Notes: a model not told the origin generated them from the sequence alone. 64,000 nt of DNA from Rhodococcus sp. 14-2470-1b (GCF_002259415.1 NZ_NPFY01000016.1:1-64000), one strand, 5' to 3'. Shown: positions 18,453 to 27,004, counted from the first letter of the stretch. Numbers and translations are program-made.

Positions 18453-19877
18453 TCACAGTAGGGAGCTCGGAGACCGAGAGCGCTCGACAGCCGAGCCGAT
18501 TTCACGTGCGGCAATCGGATAGTCGCCGGGGTTCCGACCTGCGAAGTTGAGGCGGAGATACTTTCCTGTTGGTTCGGCCGGGAAGTAGTCGTCTCCCGCG
18601 CCGACGATGACGCCGGCCGATTTGCACTCGGCGATCACGACGTCGAGATTCGTCTCGTCGGGGAGCCTCAGCCACAGGTTCAGTCCACCTGCCGGTATGC
18701 CTTCGAGTTTCCCTGTTGGAACGTGCTCTTCGATGCTCGAAACGAGAAGATCGCGGCGGGCGGCCAATTGACTGCGGAGGCGAGTGAGATGCGTCCGCCA
18801 TGCCGGCTGAGTGACGACGTCCAATGCGACGGTCTGAAGAATCGAACTCACGTACATGGATTCCGCGCTCGTGTCCGCGATGATCCGTTCCCGAGCGGGT
18901 CCGCGCGCGATGATCGCTGCGACCCGCACCGCGGGGGACACGCTCTTGGTCAATGCTCTCGAATATACGACACGTCCTGTGTCGTCTCGCGCTGCCAGGG
19001 GGCTCGGGTTCGCCGAAATTCCGAAGTCATGAGCAGAGTCGTCTTCTATGACGAACGCTCCTTGTTGTTCGGCGATCTTCAAGACCTCCTCCGCGAGTTC
19101 CGGTTTCCACAACGCGCCGGTAGGGCTCGCGAAGTTGGGTTGGGCATAGAACGCACGAGCTCCGGTGCTCTCGAACGCTCGTCGAAGTTCCTCGGGGTCG
19201 GGCCCGGTGAATCCGGAAGGGACAGGAACGACATCGACGCCGGCCTGGGCTGCTGCCAGGATTGCGCCCCAATACGTCGGCGACTCCATCAGCAGAGGCC
19301 GGCCCGCTCCGACCAGTGCTCTGAACGCAGTGCTCAGGCCTGTCTGACTGCCGGGTATAACCGTCACGTCGCTCGAGGACGGCGGATTGATTCCAGGGGA
19401 CGTGATCGAAGCAAGTTCTCGAGCGAACCACGATTGCAGCTCGGGTAGACCTGCGGTCGGTGGTCGATCGATAATGGCGTCACTTCGTGCAGCCCGGGCG
19501 AAAGCACTACGTACGAGCTTCTCCGGCAGCAACGTTCGGTCCGGGTAACCCGAGTGAAGTGAGACCACGTCGTTCGACGGCGACTGAAGCGCCGCCGGTA
19601 GTTTGAGCCGTGTCACGGGGGTGCCGAGTGCGGCGGTTTGCCAACGATAATCGTTGGCTCGGACCGATGTGTTCTCACGCACGAACGTGCCCACGCCGGG
19701 CCTGCTCTCGACCACCCCCTGCGATACCAGGACGCGAAGCGCTTTCTGTACGGTCACCGGACTTGCACTGTGTTCGACGACGAGAGAGCGCGTGGACGGC
19801 AGTTGCGCGCCCGGTGGGGCGGAGGCGATCCATCGACGTAGGGATGCAACGATCCGCGAACTGCTATCGTCATACAT
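18453..19877 (-). CDS. MocR-type regulator: GntR DNA-binding domain plus aminotransferase-like domain
   Basis: 474 residues from ATG 19877. The GntR-type winged helix covers about the first 75 residues (IVASLRRWIASAPPGAQLPSTRSL, then VTVQKALRVLVSQGVVESRPGVGTFV). It is followed by a fold-type I PLP domain (VTVIPGSQTGLSTAFRAL, FVIEDDSAHDF, and the PLP lysine in RALTKSVSPAVR). The start codon overlaps that of the divergent EamA gene by 2 nt on opposite strands, so it probably governs that transporter. The ligand is likely an amino-acid or PLP-related compound. Confidence 0.9.
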   Translation of the reverse strand: MYDDSSSRIVASLRRWIASAPPGAQLPSTRSLVVEHSASPVTVQKALRVLVSQGVVESRPGVGTFVRENTSVRANDYRWQTAALGTPVTRLKLPAALQSPSNDVVSLHSGYPDRTLLPEKLVRSAFARAARSDAIIDRPPTAGLPELQSWFARELASITSPGINPPSSSDVTVIPGSQTGLSTAFRALVGAGRPLLMESPTYWGAILAAAQAGVDVVPVPSGFTGPDPEELRRAFESTGARAFYAQPNFASPTGALWKPELAEEVLKIAEQQGAFVIEDDSAHDFGISANPSPLAARDDTGRVVYSRALTKSVSPAVRVAAIIARGPARERIIADTSAESMYVSSILQTVALDVVTQPAWRTHLTRLRSQLAARRDLLVSSIEEHVPTGKLEGIPAGGLNLWLRLPDETNLDVVIAECKSAGVIVGAGDDYFPAEPTGKYLRLNFAGRNPGDYPIAAREIGSAVERSRSPSSLL

Positions 19878-20817
19878 GAGCCCACATAGTAGCGCTACTC
19901 CAAACCGCGCATCGGCGATATCGTTCGTACCCAGCCCGGGAATTGTGTGGGGGTTCCTCGGTGTCGTGGCGTTCTCCCTGACAGTTCCTTTCACTCGCGT
20001 GGCCGTCCTGGGCGGCATGCCGGCCTTGTTCGCGGGGGTGGGCCGCGCCGTAGTCGCTTCCGCGCTCGCCGCCCTGGCGCTGGGAGCTACTCGGCAGCGG
20101 CTACCGAACGGGATGCAGTGGGCTCGTTTGGCTGTCATCGCCTCTGGCGTGGTGGTCGGATTTCCACTGCTGACCTCGTATGCCCTGACGACCGCCTCGG
20201 CCAGTCACAGCGCAATAGTCATCGCACTTCTGCCCGCCACCACCGCAGTTGTCGCAGTCGTGCGAGGGAAGGAGAAGGTGCGTAGAGCATTCTGGCTCAT
20301 GGCTGTTGTCGGGGCGTCGGCGGCGTCGGCGTTCTCCTTCGTTCGGAGCGGAGGATGGTCTGTGCCGCAATGGTCGGACCTACTGTTGCTGGCCGCTGTC
20401 GTCAGTGCGGCCATCGGGTATGCCGAAGGCGGGCTACTGTCAAGGGAATTGGGATCGTGGCAGACGGTGTCGTGGGCGTTGATATTGGCTTTGCCGGTAA
20501 CGGTCCCGTTGACACTCTTATCGCTCGATGGATTGTCCGAGATCGAGCCAAAGGCTTGGGCTGCGTTCGGCTACTTGGCTTCGATCAGCATGTATCTGGG
20601 TTTCTTCGCATGGTACAGAGGCCTCGCCATCGGCCCGATCGCCAACGTCAGCCAGGTTCAACTTGTTCAGCCCGTTCTGAGTGTTGGTTGGGCTGCTGCC
20701 ATTCTTCACGAGTACTTGACGTTGTCGTCGGCACTGGGTGGTGCAGTCGTCGTTGTATGCGCAGCGATGACCGTGCGAACGCGATCAGTCCCCGAAGGGC
20801 CGCGTGCGCGAAAGTAG
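19876..20817 (+). CDS. EamA/RhaT family metabolite transporter
   Basis: 313 residues from ATG 19876, with about ten membrane helices arranged as two EamA repeats (TRVAVLGGMPALFAGVGRAVV in the first; FGYLASISMYLGFFAWYRGLAIGPIANVSQVQLVQPVL in the second). It is a probable exporter of amino acids or other small metabolites. The start codon shares bases with that of the divergent MocR gene, leaving no room for a leader on either gene unless a later start is used; leaderless transcripts are common in actinobacteria. Confidence 0.9.
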   Translation: MSPHSSATPNRASAISFVPSPGIVWGFLGVVAFSLTVPFTRVAVLGGMPALFAGVGRAVVASALAALALGATRQRLPNGMQWARLAVIASGVVVGFPLLTSYALTTASASHSAIVIALLPATTAVVAVVRGKEKVRRAFWLMAVVGASAASAFSFVRSGGWSVPQWSDLLLLAAVVSAAIGYAEGGLLSRELGSWQTVSWALILALPVTVPLTLLSLDGLSEIEPKAWAAFGYLASISMYLGFFAWYRGLAIGPIANVSQVQLVQPVLSVGWAAAILHEYLTLSSALGGAVVVVCAAMTVRTRSVPEGPRARK

Positions 20818-20819
20818 GA

Positions 20820-21326
20820 CTATGCCAACATCTTCAGATTTTTCTCGAACAGTGTCACGCTGAACCATTTTCCGTCCTGGAACTCGCGACGACCGACTTC
20901 GGTGAAACCTTGACCGAGGTAGTACCGGCGAAGCGCGAGATTGGTTTCGGCGCAATCCAATCGCACACGCGAGATGCCTGCGTCGGCTGCCGAGCGGGCT
21001 GCGTGGTCGAGCATGGCTGCACCCAGACCGATTCCCGCATGACGGCGATCGATGACGAGTCCGTGCACGTACAACGCGTCACCGTCGTCGGGCCAGATCT
21101 CGGGGTCCGACCGCATCGTGCGCATTGCGGCCACGATTGTCGACGACCCGGGAAACCGACCGACGACGAACTCACCGCGCGAGACCTGCAGTCGAACGGC
21201 GGACAGCGGAACTTCACCCGGAGTCCACTGGTCGATCGAGCGAGACGCCAGCCAGTCCTCGGCAGCATGTCGAAGAGCCGAAATAGCTGGTGCATCGTCT
21301 GTTCGGGCGGCCCGTACGTCGAGCAT
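20820..21326 (-). CDS. GNAT family N-acetyltransferase
   Basis: 168 residues with the acetyl-CoA binding signature HAGIGLGAAMLDHAARSA (consensus R/Q-x-x-G-x-G/A) and the C-terminal NLALRRYYLGQGF. It transfers an acetyl group to an amine; the substrate is unknown. It converges on the EamA gene with a 2-bp gap. A strong hairpin sits just upstream of the ribosome-binding site. Confidence 0.9.
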   Translation of the reverse strand: MLDVRAARTDDAPAISALRHAAEDWLASRSIDQWTPGEVPLSAVRLQVSRGEFVVGRFPGSSTIVAAMRTMRSDPEIWPDDGDALYVHGLVIDRRHAGIGLGAAMLDHAARSAADAGISRVRLDCAETNLALRRYYLGQGFTEVGRREFQDGKWFSVTLFEKNLKMLA

Positions 21327-21336
21327 GGGTCCTCTC

Positions 21337-21356
21337 TTTCACCGGTATCGGTGAAA
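21337..21356 (-). promoter_or_regulatory. Hairpin in the 5' leader of the GNAT gene
   Basis: TTTCACCG-GTAT-CGGTGAAA is a perfect 8-bp inverted repeat ending 11 nt before the start codon at 21326, immediately upstream of a GAGAGG ribosome-binding sequence. It could be a protein operator or an RNA stem that tunes translation. Confidence 0.4.
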
Positions 21357-21472
21357 CACCCAGGCGGACGATGCTTCGCATTCACAGGCTCCCTGATGGT
21401 GACCCATCCTTCGCCAGTCGCCTGCAGAAAATGTAGCAGTGCCGAGGGCGACGCTCGGTTAGTCTGGCCGCT

Positions 21473-21976
21473 GTGTCTTTCCGCATAGTTTCGGTCGACG
21501 GACGATACTGGCAGTCCTTCCGCGATCAACGGTTGGAGATGCTGGCGGATTCACCGAAGGCCTTCGTCGAGACGCTCGACTCCGCGACGGCCCAGACCGA
21601 CAGTCAGTGGCAGCAGCGCGCCGAGGGCACGAACTCGACGGTGTCCTGCGGGTTCGCTGCGGTGGACGACACGGACGCGTGGCTCGGAATCATGCGTGCC
21701 CGCATCGAGGACGGCAGGGCCTTCCTGCTGGGTGTCTATGTATCGCCGGCCGCACGTGGAGGGGGCGTCGCCGACGCACTGTTGCGCGAAATCGAGCAGT
21801 GGGTGTACTGGCAAGGGCACCGTACCTTGACCCTGGAAGTCCACGAGGCGAACGGGCGGGCGCAGGCCTTCTACCGACGCATGGGGTTCGCAACCACGGG
21901 TGAGACCGTTCCCTATCCCTTGGCGCCGGACGAGCTCGAGATCGTCATGGCGAAGCAGGTCGTGTGCGCAGGGTGA
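21473..21976 (+). CDS. GNAT family N-acetyltransferase
   Basis: 167 residues from GTG 21473. The acetyl-CoA site VYVSPAARGGGVADALLREI and the C-terminal NGRAQAFYRRMGFATTGE are intact. The N-terminus FRDQRLEMLADSPKAF resembles GNATs related to small-molecule or protein N-acetylation. It is divergent from the other GNAT gene. Substrate unknown. Confidence 0.9.
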   Translation: MSFRIVSVDGRYWQSFRDQRLEMLADSPKAFVETLDSATAQTDSQWQQRAEGTNSTVSCGFAAVDDTDAWLGIMRARIEDGRAFLLGVYVSPAARGGGVADALLREIEQWVYWQGHRTLTLEVHEANGRAQAFYRRMGFATTGETVPYPLAPDELEIVMAKQVVCAG

Positions 21977-22024
21977 TTCCCCGCGTTCGGGCCGGGTAGC
22001 GGTCGACGCACTACCCTTCGAAGT

Positions 22025-23383
22025 ATGGAGTTCGACGACGCGCTCGACGCTGCCGCCCCAGGACGGGTCTCGCGAGACGCCGACGTCATGGCCTCGTATT
22101 CGGTCGATTGGACTCGGCGTTGGAGTGGACGACCGCGTGCAGTGGTACGCCCCGAGTCTGCAGAGCAAGTCGCGGACGTGTTGAGAGCCTGCACCCAGCA
22201 CGGGGTTGCGGTGACGGTGCAAGGTGGCAACACCGGGCTCGTCGGAGGTGCTGTTCCGTCCGATGAAAGTGTGGTGCTGTCGACGCGTGCGTTGCGCTCG
22301 CACGGACCGGTCTCGGCGGACGGTTCCGTCACGGTCGGGGCCGGTGTCACTCTCGTCGAACTCGAATCGCTTGCCGCCGAAGCGGGTTACACCGCAGGAT
22401 TGTCACTGGCGTCGGGAGAGTCGGCGACTGTCGGCGGCGCCGCATCGACCAACGCAGGTGGGGCACGCGTGTTGCGCTACGGCTCGGCTCGCCAACGTAT
22501 CTCGGGGCTGAGAGCAGTCATGCCCAGTGGCGATATCGTCGACCGTCGGACATCGCTGGTGAAGGACAACACGGGCTACGACCTGACGAATCTGCTGATC
22601 GGGGCCGAAGGAACTCTGGCCGTCATCACCGACGTCACCTGGAAGCTGGTCCGTCCGCTGACCGACCACCTGGTGGTAGCGATGTCGTTCCCCGACGTCC
22701 GAGCCGCTGTCGCTGCCCTCCCGACGATCCTGCAGCTGCCCCAGATCGACGCCGTCGAATGGGCCGAAGGTGCCGCAGTGAGCCGCGTTGCAGAACACTG
22801 CGGTACACCGACACCACTACCCGCCGAGGGTTTCTGGGTGTTCGCAGAGATGGGTGCTTCTCTCACCGGCGCGGAGCCGGTGCTGAATGCGTTGATGTCC
22901 GGCGGGCTGGACAGCAGCAGAATTGCAATCGCGGAATCTGCTCTGGAACGTCGGTCGTTGTGGTCGTTCCGTGAGCGAATCACCGAATCGATCTCCGCGG
23001 CTGGAGTTCCCGTCAAGCTCGACGTCGGTGTACCAGCCGAGCGGTTCGGCGAGTTCGTCGACTCGATCACAGACGCAGTACACTCCGTCGACGCAGATGC
23101 TGTGCCCGTTCTGTTCGGTCACTTCGCCGAGAGCAACATCCACGTCAACATCCTACCCGGCGCCGGGACATTCGCAGACGACGTTGCCGGAGCGTTGGAA
23201 GATGCTGTCCTGGAACTGGTCTTGAGTCATGAGGGCACCATCAGCGCCGAACACGGCATCGGCCGAGCCAAACGTAGATGGCTGGTCCGCCAACGTGGTG
23301 AAACACAGTTGGCAGCAATGGCGCTGCTCAAGAACGCATGGGACCCGCACCGCATCCTCAATCCTGGTGTGCTGCTGGATTGA
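22025..23383 (+). CDS. FAD-linked oxidase (D-2-hydroxyacid / glycolate dehydrogenase family)
   Basis: 452 residues. The FAD-binding PCMH domain has GVAVTVQGGNTGLVGGAV and GLSLASGESATVGGAASTNAGG. The C-terminal FAD_oxidase_C domain ends SHEGTISAEHGIGRAKRRWL and has GHFAESNIHVNIL where homologues have the metal/substrate histidines HGDGNIH. Such enzymes oxidise D-2-hydroxyglutarate, glycolate or D-lactate. The exact substrate is not determinable. The gene stands alone, 48 bp after the second GNAT. Confidence 0.88.
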   Translation: MEFDDALDAAAPGRVSRDADVMASYSVDWTRRWSGRPRAVVRPESAEQVADVLRACTQHGVAVTVQGGNTGLVGGAVPSDESVVLSTRALRSHGPVSADGSVTVGAGVTLVELESLAAEAGYTAGLSLASGESATVGGAASTNAGGARVLRYGSARQRISGLRAVMPSGDIVDRRTSLVKDNTGYDLTNLLIGAEGTLAVITDVTWKLVRPLTDHLVVAMSFPDVRAAVAALPTILQLPQIDAVEWAEGAAVSRVAEHCGTPTPLPAEGFWVFAEMGASLTGAEPVLNALMSGGLDSSRIAIAESALERRSLWSFRERITESISAAGVPVKLDVGVPAERFGEFVDSITDAVHSVDADAVPVLFGHFAESNIHVNILPGAGTFADDVAGALEDAVLELVLSHEGTISAEHGIGRAKRRWLVRQRGETQLAAMALLKNAWDPHRILNPGVLLD

Positions 23384-23402
23384 GCGCGGAGTACGGTTGG
23401 GA

Positions 23403-23819
23403 CTAGGTCGATTCCCTCCGGTTCGGGGCAACCGTGTACGCGCACACGTGACTCGCGATCAGCAGCACTACAAGAACTACGGCCGACGTCGGGAAACCTG
23501 CCCGGTCGAGCGACGTGTCGCCTGTACTCGCCATCGCCCACGTCATCGCGCCGAGGGCGAGAAGAGCGACCGCTGCCGTCGAACATGCCGCGAAACGGTG
23601 CTTCCACAACCGTACCGAGCGTGCCGGCAACATCCGATCGGTCGCAAGCGCCACGTGCCCTCCCGCAACCGCCCCCGCGCCGATGAACAGGCCCGCCAGT
23701 CCTCCGACGACGGCTGGGACGACGAAGCCACCGACTCCGATCACCGGAACCGTCGCCGCAGCGCCCGCCGCAGCGCCAAGTGCCGCGAACACAACGAGCA
23801 CTCTTCCCACCCACGGCAC
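23403..23819 (-). CDS. Small membrane protein, unknown function
   Basis: 138 residues with four hydrophobic segments (VLVVFAALGAAAGAAATV, VVPAVVGGLAGLFIGAGAVAG, AVALLALGAMTWAM, SAVVLVVLLIASHVCAY). No family is recognised. It converges with the FAD-linked oxidase gene. Confidence 0.6.
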   Translation of the reverse strand: MPWVGRVLVVFAALGAAAGAAATVPVIGVGGFVVPAVVGGLAGLFIGAGAVAGGHVALATDRMLPARSVRLWKHRFAACSTAAVALLALGAMTWAMASTGDTSLDRAGFPTSAVVLVVLLIASHVCAYTVAPNRREST

Positions 23820-23927
23820 GGACCAACTAGAACACGAAGGTTGCCTATCCGAAAATCCTCCTTACCGGCCCGTACCGCGCTGGAGGACGTCGGCCATCAG
23901 GCGGGCGGTCACCGATAAGGTCCTTTC

Positions 23928-24236
23928 ATGCGAAGCAATAAAAGACGCAGCGGCGTATGGGTGGATATCGCAGTGGTGGCAGCCATCGTGGGAACGGGAG
24001 TAGCGGTTGCGGGGATCACCGACACTTCGTCGTCCACCGATCTGGCGATTCCCGGTTGCGAGGAGGTAATTCAGGAAGAGGATCTGATGCGAATCAACTA
24101 CGCATTCACCACGGGCGGTGAAGTTGCTCGTACAGACGACTCGTGGATTACCGACAGCAAATTGAATGGAATGGCCGAGGCCCTCGTCGGTGTGCTGCCG
24201 GCAGGTACGGTTGTCGAACCGGAATGCTGGATGTAA
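23928..24236 (+). CDS. Small membrane-anchored protein, possibly the 5' part of a frameshifted gene
   Basis: 102 residues. A single hydrophobic segment (about 11-30, VDIAVVAAIVGTGVAVAGI) suggests an N-terminal anchor with the rest outside. The frame stops at TAA 24234-24236 after EPECWM, 13 nt inside the next frame, which continues in the same style. The pair may be one protein of about 180 residues broken by a one-base change, or two overlapping genes. No family is known. Confidence 0.5.
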   Translation: MRSNKRRSGVWVDIAVVAAIVGTGVAVAGITDTSSSTDLAIPGCEEVIQEEDLMRINYAFTTGGEVARTDDSWITDSKLNGMAEALVGVLPAGTVVEPECWM

Positions 24237-24475
24237 TCGTCGGACGCGCCTACCAACCACCGGGCCCGTGCTTCGTCGGGATTGTCGATGAGCGCGTCAC
24301 GTCCCAGGACGGCGCCGTCTTCGATATCCATGATCGCGGGGATATCCGACGGGTCGTCGCCTTTACACCGGATGAAACGCAAATCGAAGTGACGTCCGTC
24401 GGGGTGTTGACGATCGACCAGCTGACTGACATCGCCTCGGCGCCCGGACTCAGAATCAACGCGCCCGGTCGATAG
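24224..24475 (+). CDS. Continuation of the upstream small protein in another frame
   Basis: From ATG 24224 it gives 83 residues, starting MLDVIVGRAYQPPGPCFVGI and ending LRINAPGR. There is no signal peptide and no Shine-Dalgarno, and the frame is open further upstream. It has plausible protein-like composition, so it is more likely the C-terminal part of the gene starting at 23928 than an independent gene. Confidence 0.45.
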   Translation: MLDVIVGRAYQPPGPCFVGIVDERVTSQDGAVFDIHDRGDIRRVVAFTPDETQIEVTSVGVLTIDQLTDIASAPGLRINAPGR

Positions 24476-25798
24476 GCGGTTTGCTGGGCGGGGTGTAACA
24501 CTTGTGCATTCTGCAAGCGGGATTCCGCCTGCACACGACGCAAGTGTTACACCAGAACCGCGAGGAACACGGTGGGCGAGGATTTCGCCTGTCGAATCTC
24601 TCGCTTCTGAGGCGCCAGCTGTTTCCCTGTTCGGTGGCCAGAAGCACGGCCGCCAGGCCTTCTCTCAGGTCTGCGACGAAATAGTCGGGGCGTTCCAATG
24701 ACGGGAAGTGCCCACCCGACTCGGGTTCTTGCCAATGAACGATGTTTCGAAAGCGTTGCTCCGCCCATGGACGTGGGTTCTTCTCGATGTCGCGGGGGTA
24801 CGTTGTAATTGCGGCGGGGACATCTACGCGTAGGTCGGGATCGAGTGAGTCGTGACTCTCGTAGTAGATCCGAGCCGATGAGGCGCCGGTCCGTGTGAGC
24901 CAGTAGAGGGTGACGTTGTCGAGTAGTTTGTCCAGCGGAATTGATTCCAGCGGAGAGTCTTGGTTATCGGTCCATTCAGCGAATTTGTCGAGAATCCACG
25001 CGAGCAGTCCTACCGGTGAATCGACCAGGGAATAGCCGATGGTTTGGGGGCGGGTTGCCTGCTGCTTGGCGTAAGCAATGCTGCCGACCTTGAAAGCCTG
25101 TGTCTGTGAAACCCATTCGAGCTCTGCTGGATTGAGACCGTTGGTCGTCAGGTCCGGCGGAGACTGGGCCAGAGTTGTGTGTACCCCTAACAGGCGTTCC
25201 GGAAAGCGTCCGCCGAGTAGGGTCGTGATTATCCCTCCCCAATCGCCGCCGTGCGCAACAAATCTGCCGTAGCCGAGCCTGTCCATCAGCTCGACCCAGG
25301 CAGACGCGATCCGGTCGGTTCCCCATCCCGTGGAGCTCGGTTTGTCGCTGAACCCGAATCCCGGCAGCGATGGGACTACGACGTGGAAGGCGGGAGAATC
25401 AGGTGACACGGGCTCTGCAAGCTTGTCCACTACGTCGACGAACTCGGCGATGCTGCCCGGCCAGCCGTGCGTGATTATCAGCGGGGTGGCGTCGTGCCTG
25501 CTCGAGCGTCGGTGGAGAAAGTGGATCTCGAGACCTTCGATTGTCGTGTAGAACTGACCGATCTCTGCGATTCTCGATTCGAACGACCGCCAGTTGTAAC
25601 TGTGTGCCAGTAACGAACAACTTCGACAAGATCATCGAGAGGCACGCCCTGACTCCATCGGAGTGAACGTGGCACCGAATCGCGAACGGTCTCGGGTTCG
25701 GGGAACCGCGTTGCGGCCAATCTGCGTACGAGTTCGTCCAGATCTGCGTCGGACATCCGTGACCGAAACGTATGGACTTCGTCGATTCGACCGACCAT
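24456..25798 (-). pseudogene. Epoxide hydrolase, frameshifted and with altered C-terminus
   Basis: The N-terminal EHN domain starts at ATG 25798 (MVGRIDEVHTFRSRMSDADL, then WSQGVPLDDLVEVVRYWHTV). Near 25600 the frame slips by one base: the expected continuation YNWRSFESRIAEIGQFYTTIEGL is in the adjacent frame, as are ITHGWPGSIAEFVDVVDK, the catalytic motif HGGDWGG, and GFGFSDKPSSTGWG up to GGHFPSLERPDYF. The last ~60 residues no longer resemble the family and include a palindromic element (24492-24553). Intact members hydrolyse epoxides (alpha/beta-hydrolase fold). Either a real inactivation or a sequencing error at 25600; the altered tail favours decay. Confidence 0.8.
24492..24553. repeat. 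Long nested inverted repeat
   Basis: GGTGTAACACTTG (24492-24504) and CAAGTGTTACACC (24541-24553) are perfect 13-bp arms enclosing 36 nt. Inside, GCAAGCGG (24513-24520) and CCGCCTGC (24525-24532) pair with one mismatch around GATT. The element lies in the aberrant 3' end of the epoxide hydrolase frame. It could be a terminator or a small palindromic mobile element. Confidence 0.6.
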
Positions 25799-25916
25799 GG
25801 CAACCCCTTCGTCGACGACAGTCTGTCAATCATGGGTGACTTTTCAGCGTCGTAACAGTGGCCTTCGAGCCATTGCTCGCAACATTCAGGCCATAAAGGC
25901 ATCGACCTGTTTGGGT

Positions 25917-26282
25917 CTACAGCGCCTGAAACGCCAGAGCCTGACTGAGAGCGAAGGCGGCTACTTCGACGGCGACGGCTGCAACGAGAAGCGACATCGC
26001 AAGGCTGGGAACGGCGAAGGCCAAGACACCGATGCCCAACGCGGCAACGACATTTGCCGACATGACGGCAAGCAGCATCGGACGTAACGCGACGTGTGCT
26101 GTGCCTGTCCAGAGAAGTGTCGCCCATACCGCTACGAGCGCGGCGACGAGGAGAACAGGGAATGGGCCGACCGACAGATGATCGGCAATGAAACGCGAGC
26201 ATGCTGCAATGCTCAGTGCAGCCCCCGCACAGTAGGCAGCATCCAATCGAAGCGACAAAGAACCAAATCGACGACCGTTCAT
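25917..26282 (-). CDS. Small integral membrane protein
   Basis: 121 residues from ATG 26282 with four predicted helices (AAYCAGAALSIAACSRFI, FPVLLVAALVAVWATLLWT, PMLLAVMSANVVAALGIGVLAFA and LAMSLLVAAVAVEVAAFAL). No named family is recognised. Its ATG overlaps the TGA of a preceding 58-residue frame, and the HxlR gene lies just upstream, so the three may form one operon. Confidence 0.65.
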   Translation of the reverse strand: MNGRRFGSLSLRLDAAYCAGAALSIAACSRFIADHLSVGPFPVLLVAALVAVWATLLWTGTAHVALRPMLLAVMSANVVAALGIGVLAFAVPSLAMSLLVAAVAVEVAAFALSQALAFQAL

Positions 26283-26455
26283 GCGGACCCCTCGGTGAAA
26301 TGTACGGAAATTGCCCGGCTCGGTCCTGCGCCTGAGGCCAGGTGATGCATGCCGGTTCCGGCAGCGGGTTCTTTCGTGCCGGACTCGCCGTCGATGAGGA
26401 CAACGTCGACCGCATGCGAGGAAAATCGTTGGCAACCGATGTGGCTGCAGTGCAT
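26279..26455 (-). CDS. Possible small protein, 58 residues
   Basis: From ATG 26455 the frame gives 58 residues (MHCSHIGCQRFSSHAVDVVL at the start, RAISVHFTEGSA at the end) and stops with TGA sharing bases with the ATG of the membrane gene (ATGA overlap). The start is 12 bp from the HxlR stop. The MHCSHIGC start could bind metal. Support is the tight spacing and stop/start overlap only. Confidence 0.4.
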   Translation of the reverse strand: MHCSHIGCQRFSSHAVDVVLIDGESGTKEPAAGTGMHHLASGAGPSRAISVHFTEGSA

Positions 26456-26466
26456 CTGAATCGATG

Positions 26467-26937
26467 CTATCCCGACGAGCCTTGTTTCGTCTGATTTGCG
26501 TCGAAGGATTTTCTGGCACGGGCAATCTCGGATTGATGTCGCTCGGTCCAGTGTACGAGGGCTTGTGTCGTTCCAAGCAAGGTTCGACCAAGGTTGGAAA
26601 GCCGATACTCCACCCGTAGTGGAATTTCCGGATACATTCGACGCACCACCAAACCGTCTCTCTCGAGATTGCGTAGCGTAACGGTCAACATTCGCGTACT
26701 GACGCCGTTGATCTCGCGCATGAGTTCTCCGAATCTGAATATCTTTTCATCCAGAAGCGAGATGACCAGTAAGGACCACTTGTCCGCGATCCGATCAAGT
26801 ATCTGTCTTACTTCGCAGTCCTCACGAGTGTCCCATTGATACGCGTCGTTGCCGTCGCGGCAACATTGTTCTACGGCTGGTCGCTTCCCTCGGAGTAACC
26901 GACTGACTGCAAAGTGCCATCTTGTGCCATACGTCAA
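26467..26937 (-). CDS. HxlR family transcriptional regulator
   Basis: About 156 residues from TTG 26937; the start is uncertain because no ATG or GTG lies in frame after the operator. The HxlR domain is clear: EDCEVRQILDRIADKWSLLVISLLDEKIFRFGELMREINGVSTRMLTVTLRNLERDGLVVRR, then EYRLSNLGRTLL. Two adjacent cysteines precede it (VEQCC). Members sense electrophiles, quinones or oxidants. It is divergent from an MFS transporter over a perfect inverted repeat. Confidence 0.85.
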   Translation of the reverse strand: MTYGTRWHFAVSRLLRGKRPAVEQCCRDGNDAYQWDTREDCEVRQILDRIADKWSLLVISLLDEKIFRFGELMREINGVSTRMLTVTLRNLERDGLVVRRMYPEIPLRVEYRLSNLGRTLLGTTQALVHWTERHQSEIARARKSFDANQTKQGSSG

Positions 26938-26956
26938 GGGTGGCCCACCCTTGGGC

Positions 26957-26975
26957 TGGTTACAAGAAGTAACCA
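26957..26975. promoter_or_regulatory. HxlR-type operator
   Basis: TGGTTAC-AAGAA-GTAACCA is a perfect 7-bp inverted repeat between the HxlR and MFS genes. HxlR operators commonly contain GTTAC/GTAAC half-sites. It lies about 30 nt before the MFS start at 27005. Confidence 0.7.
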
Positions 26976-27004
26976 ACTATTATTTCGTCAGCAGGGAGTG
27001 CGCA

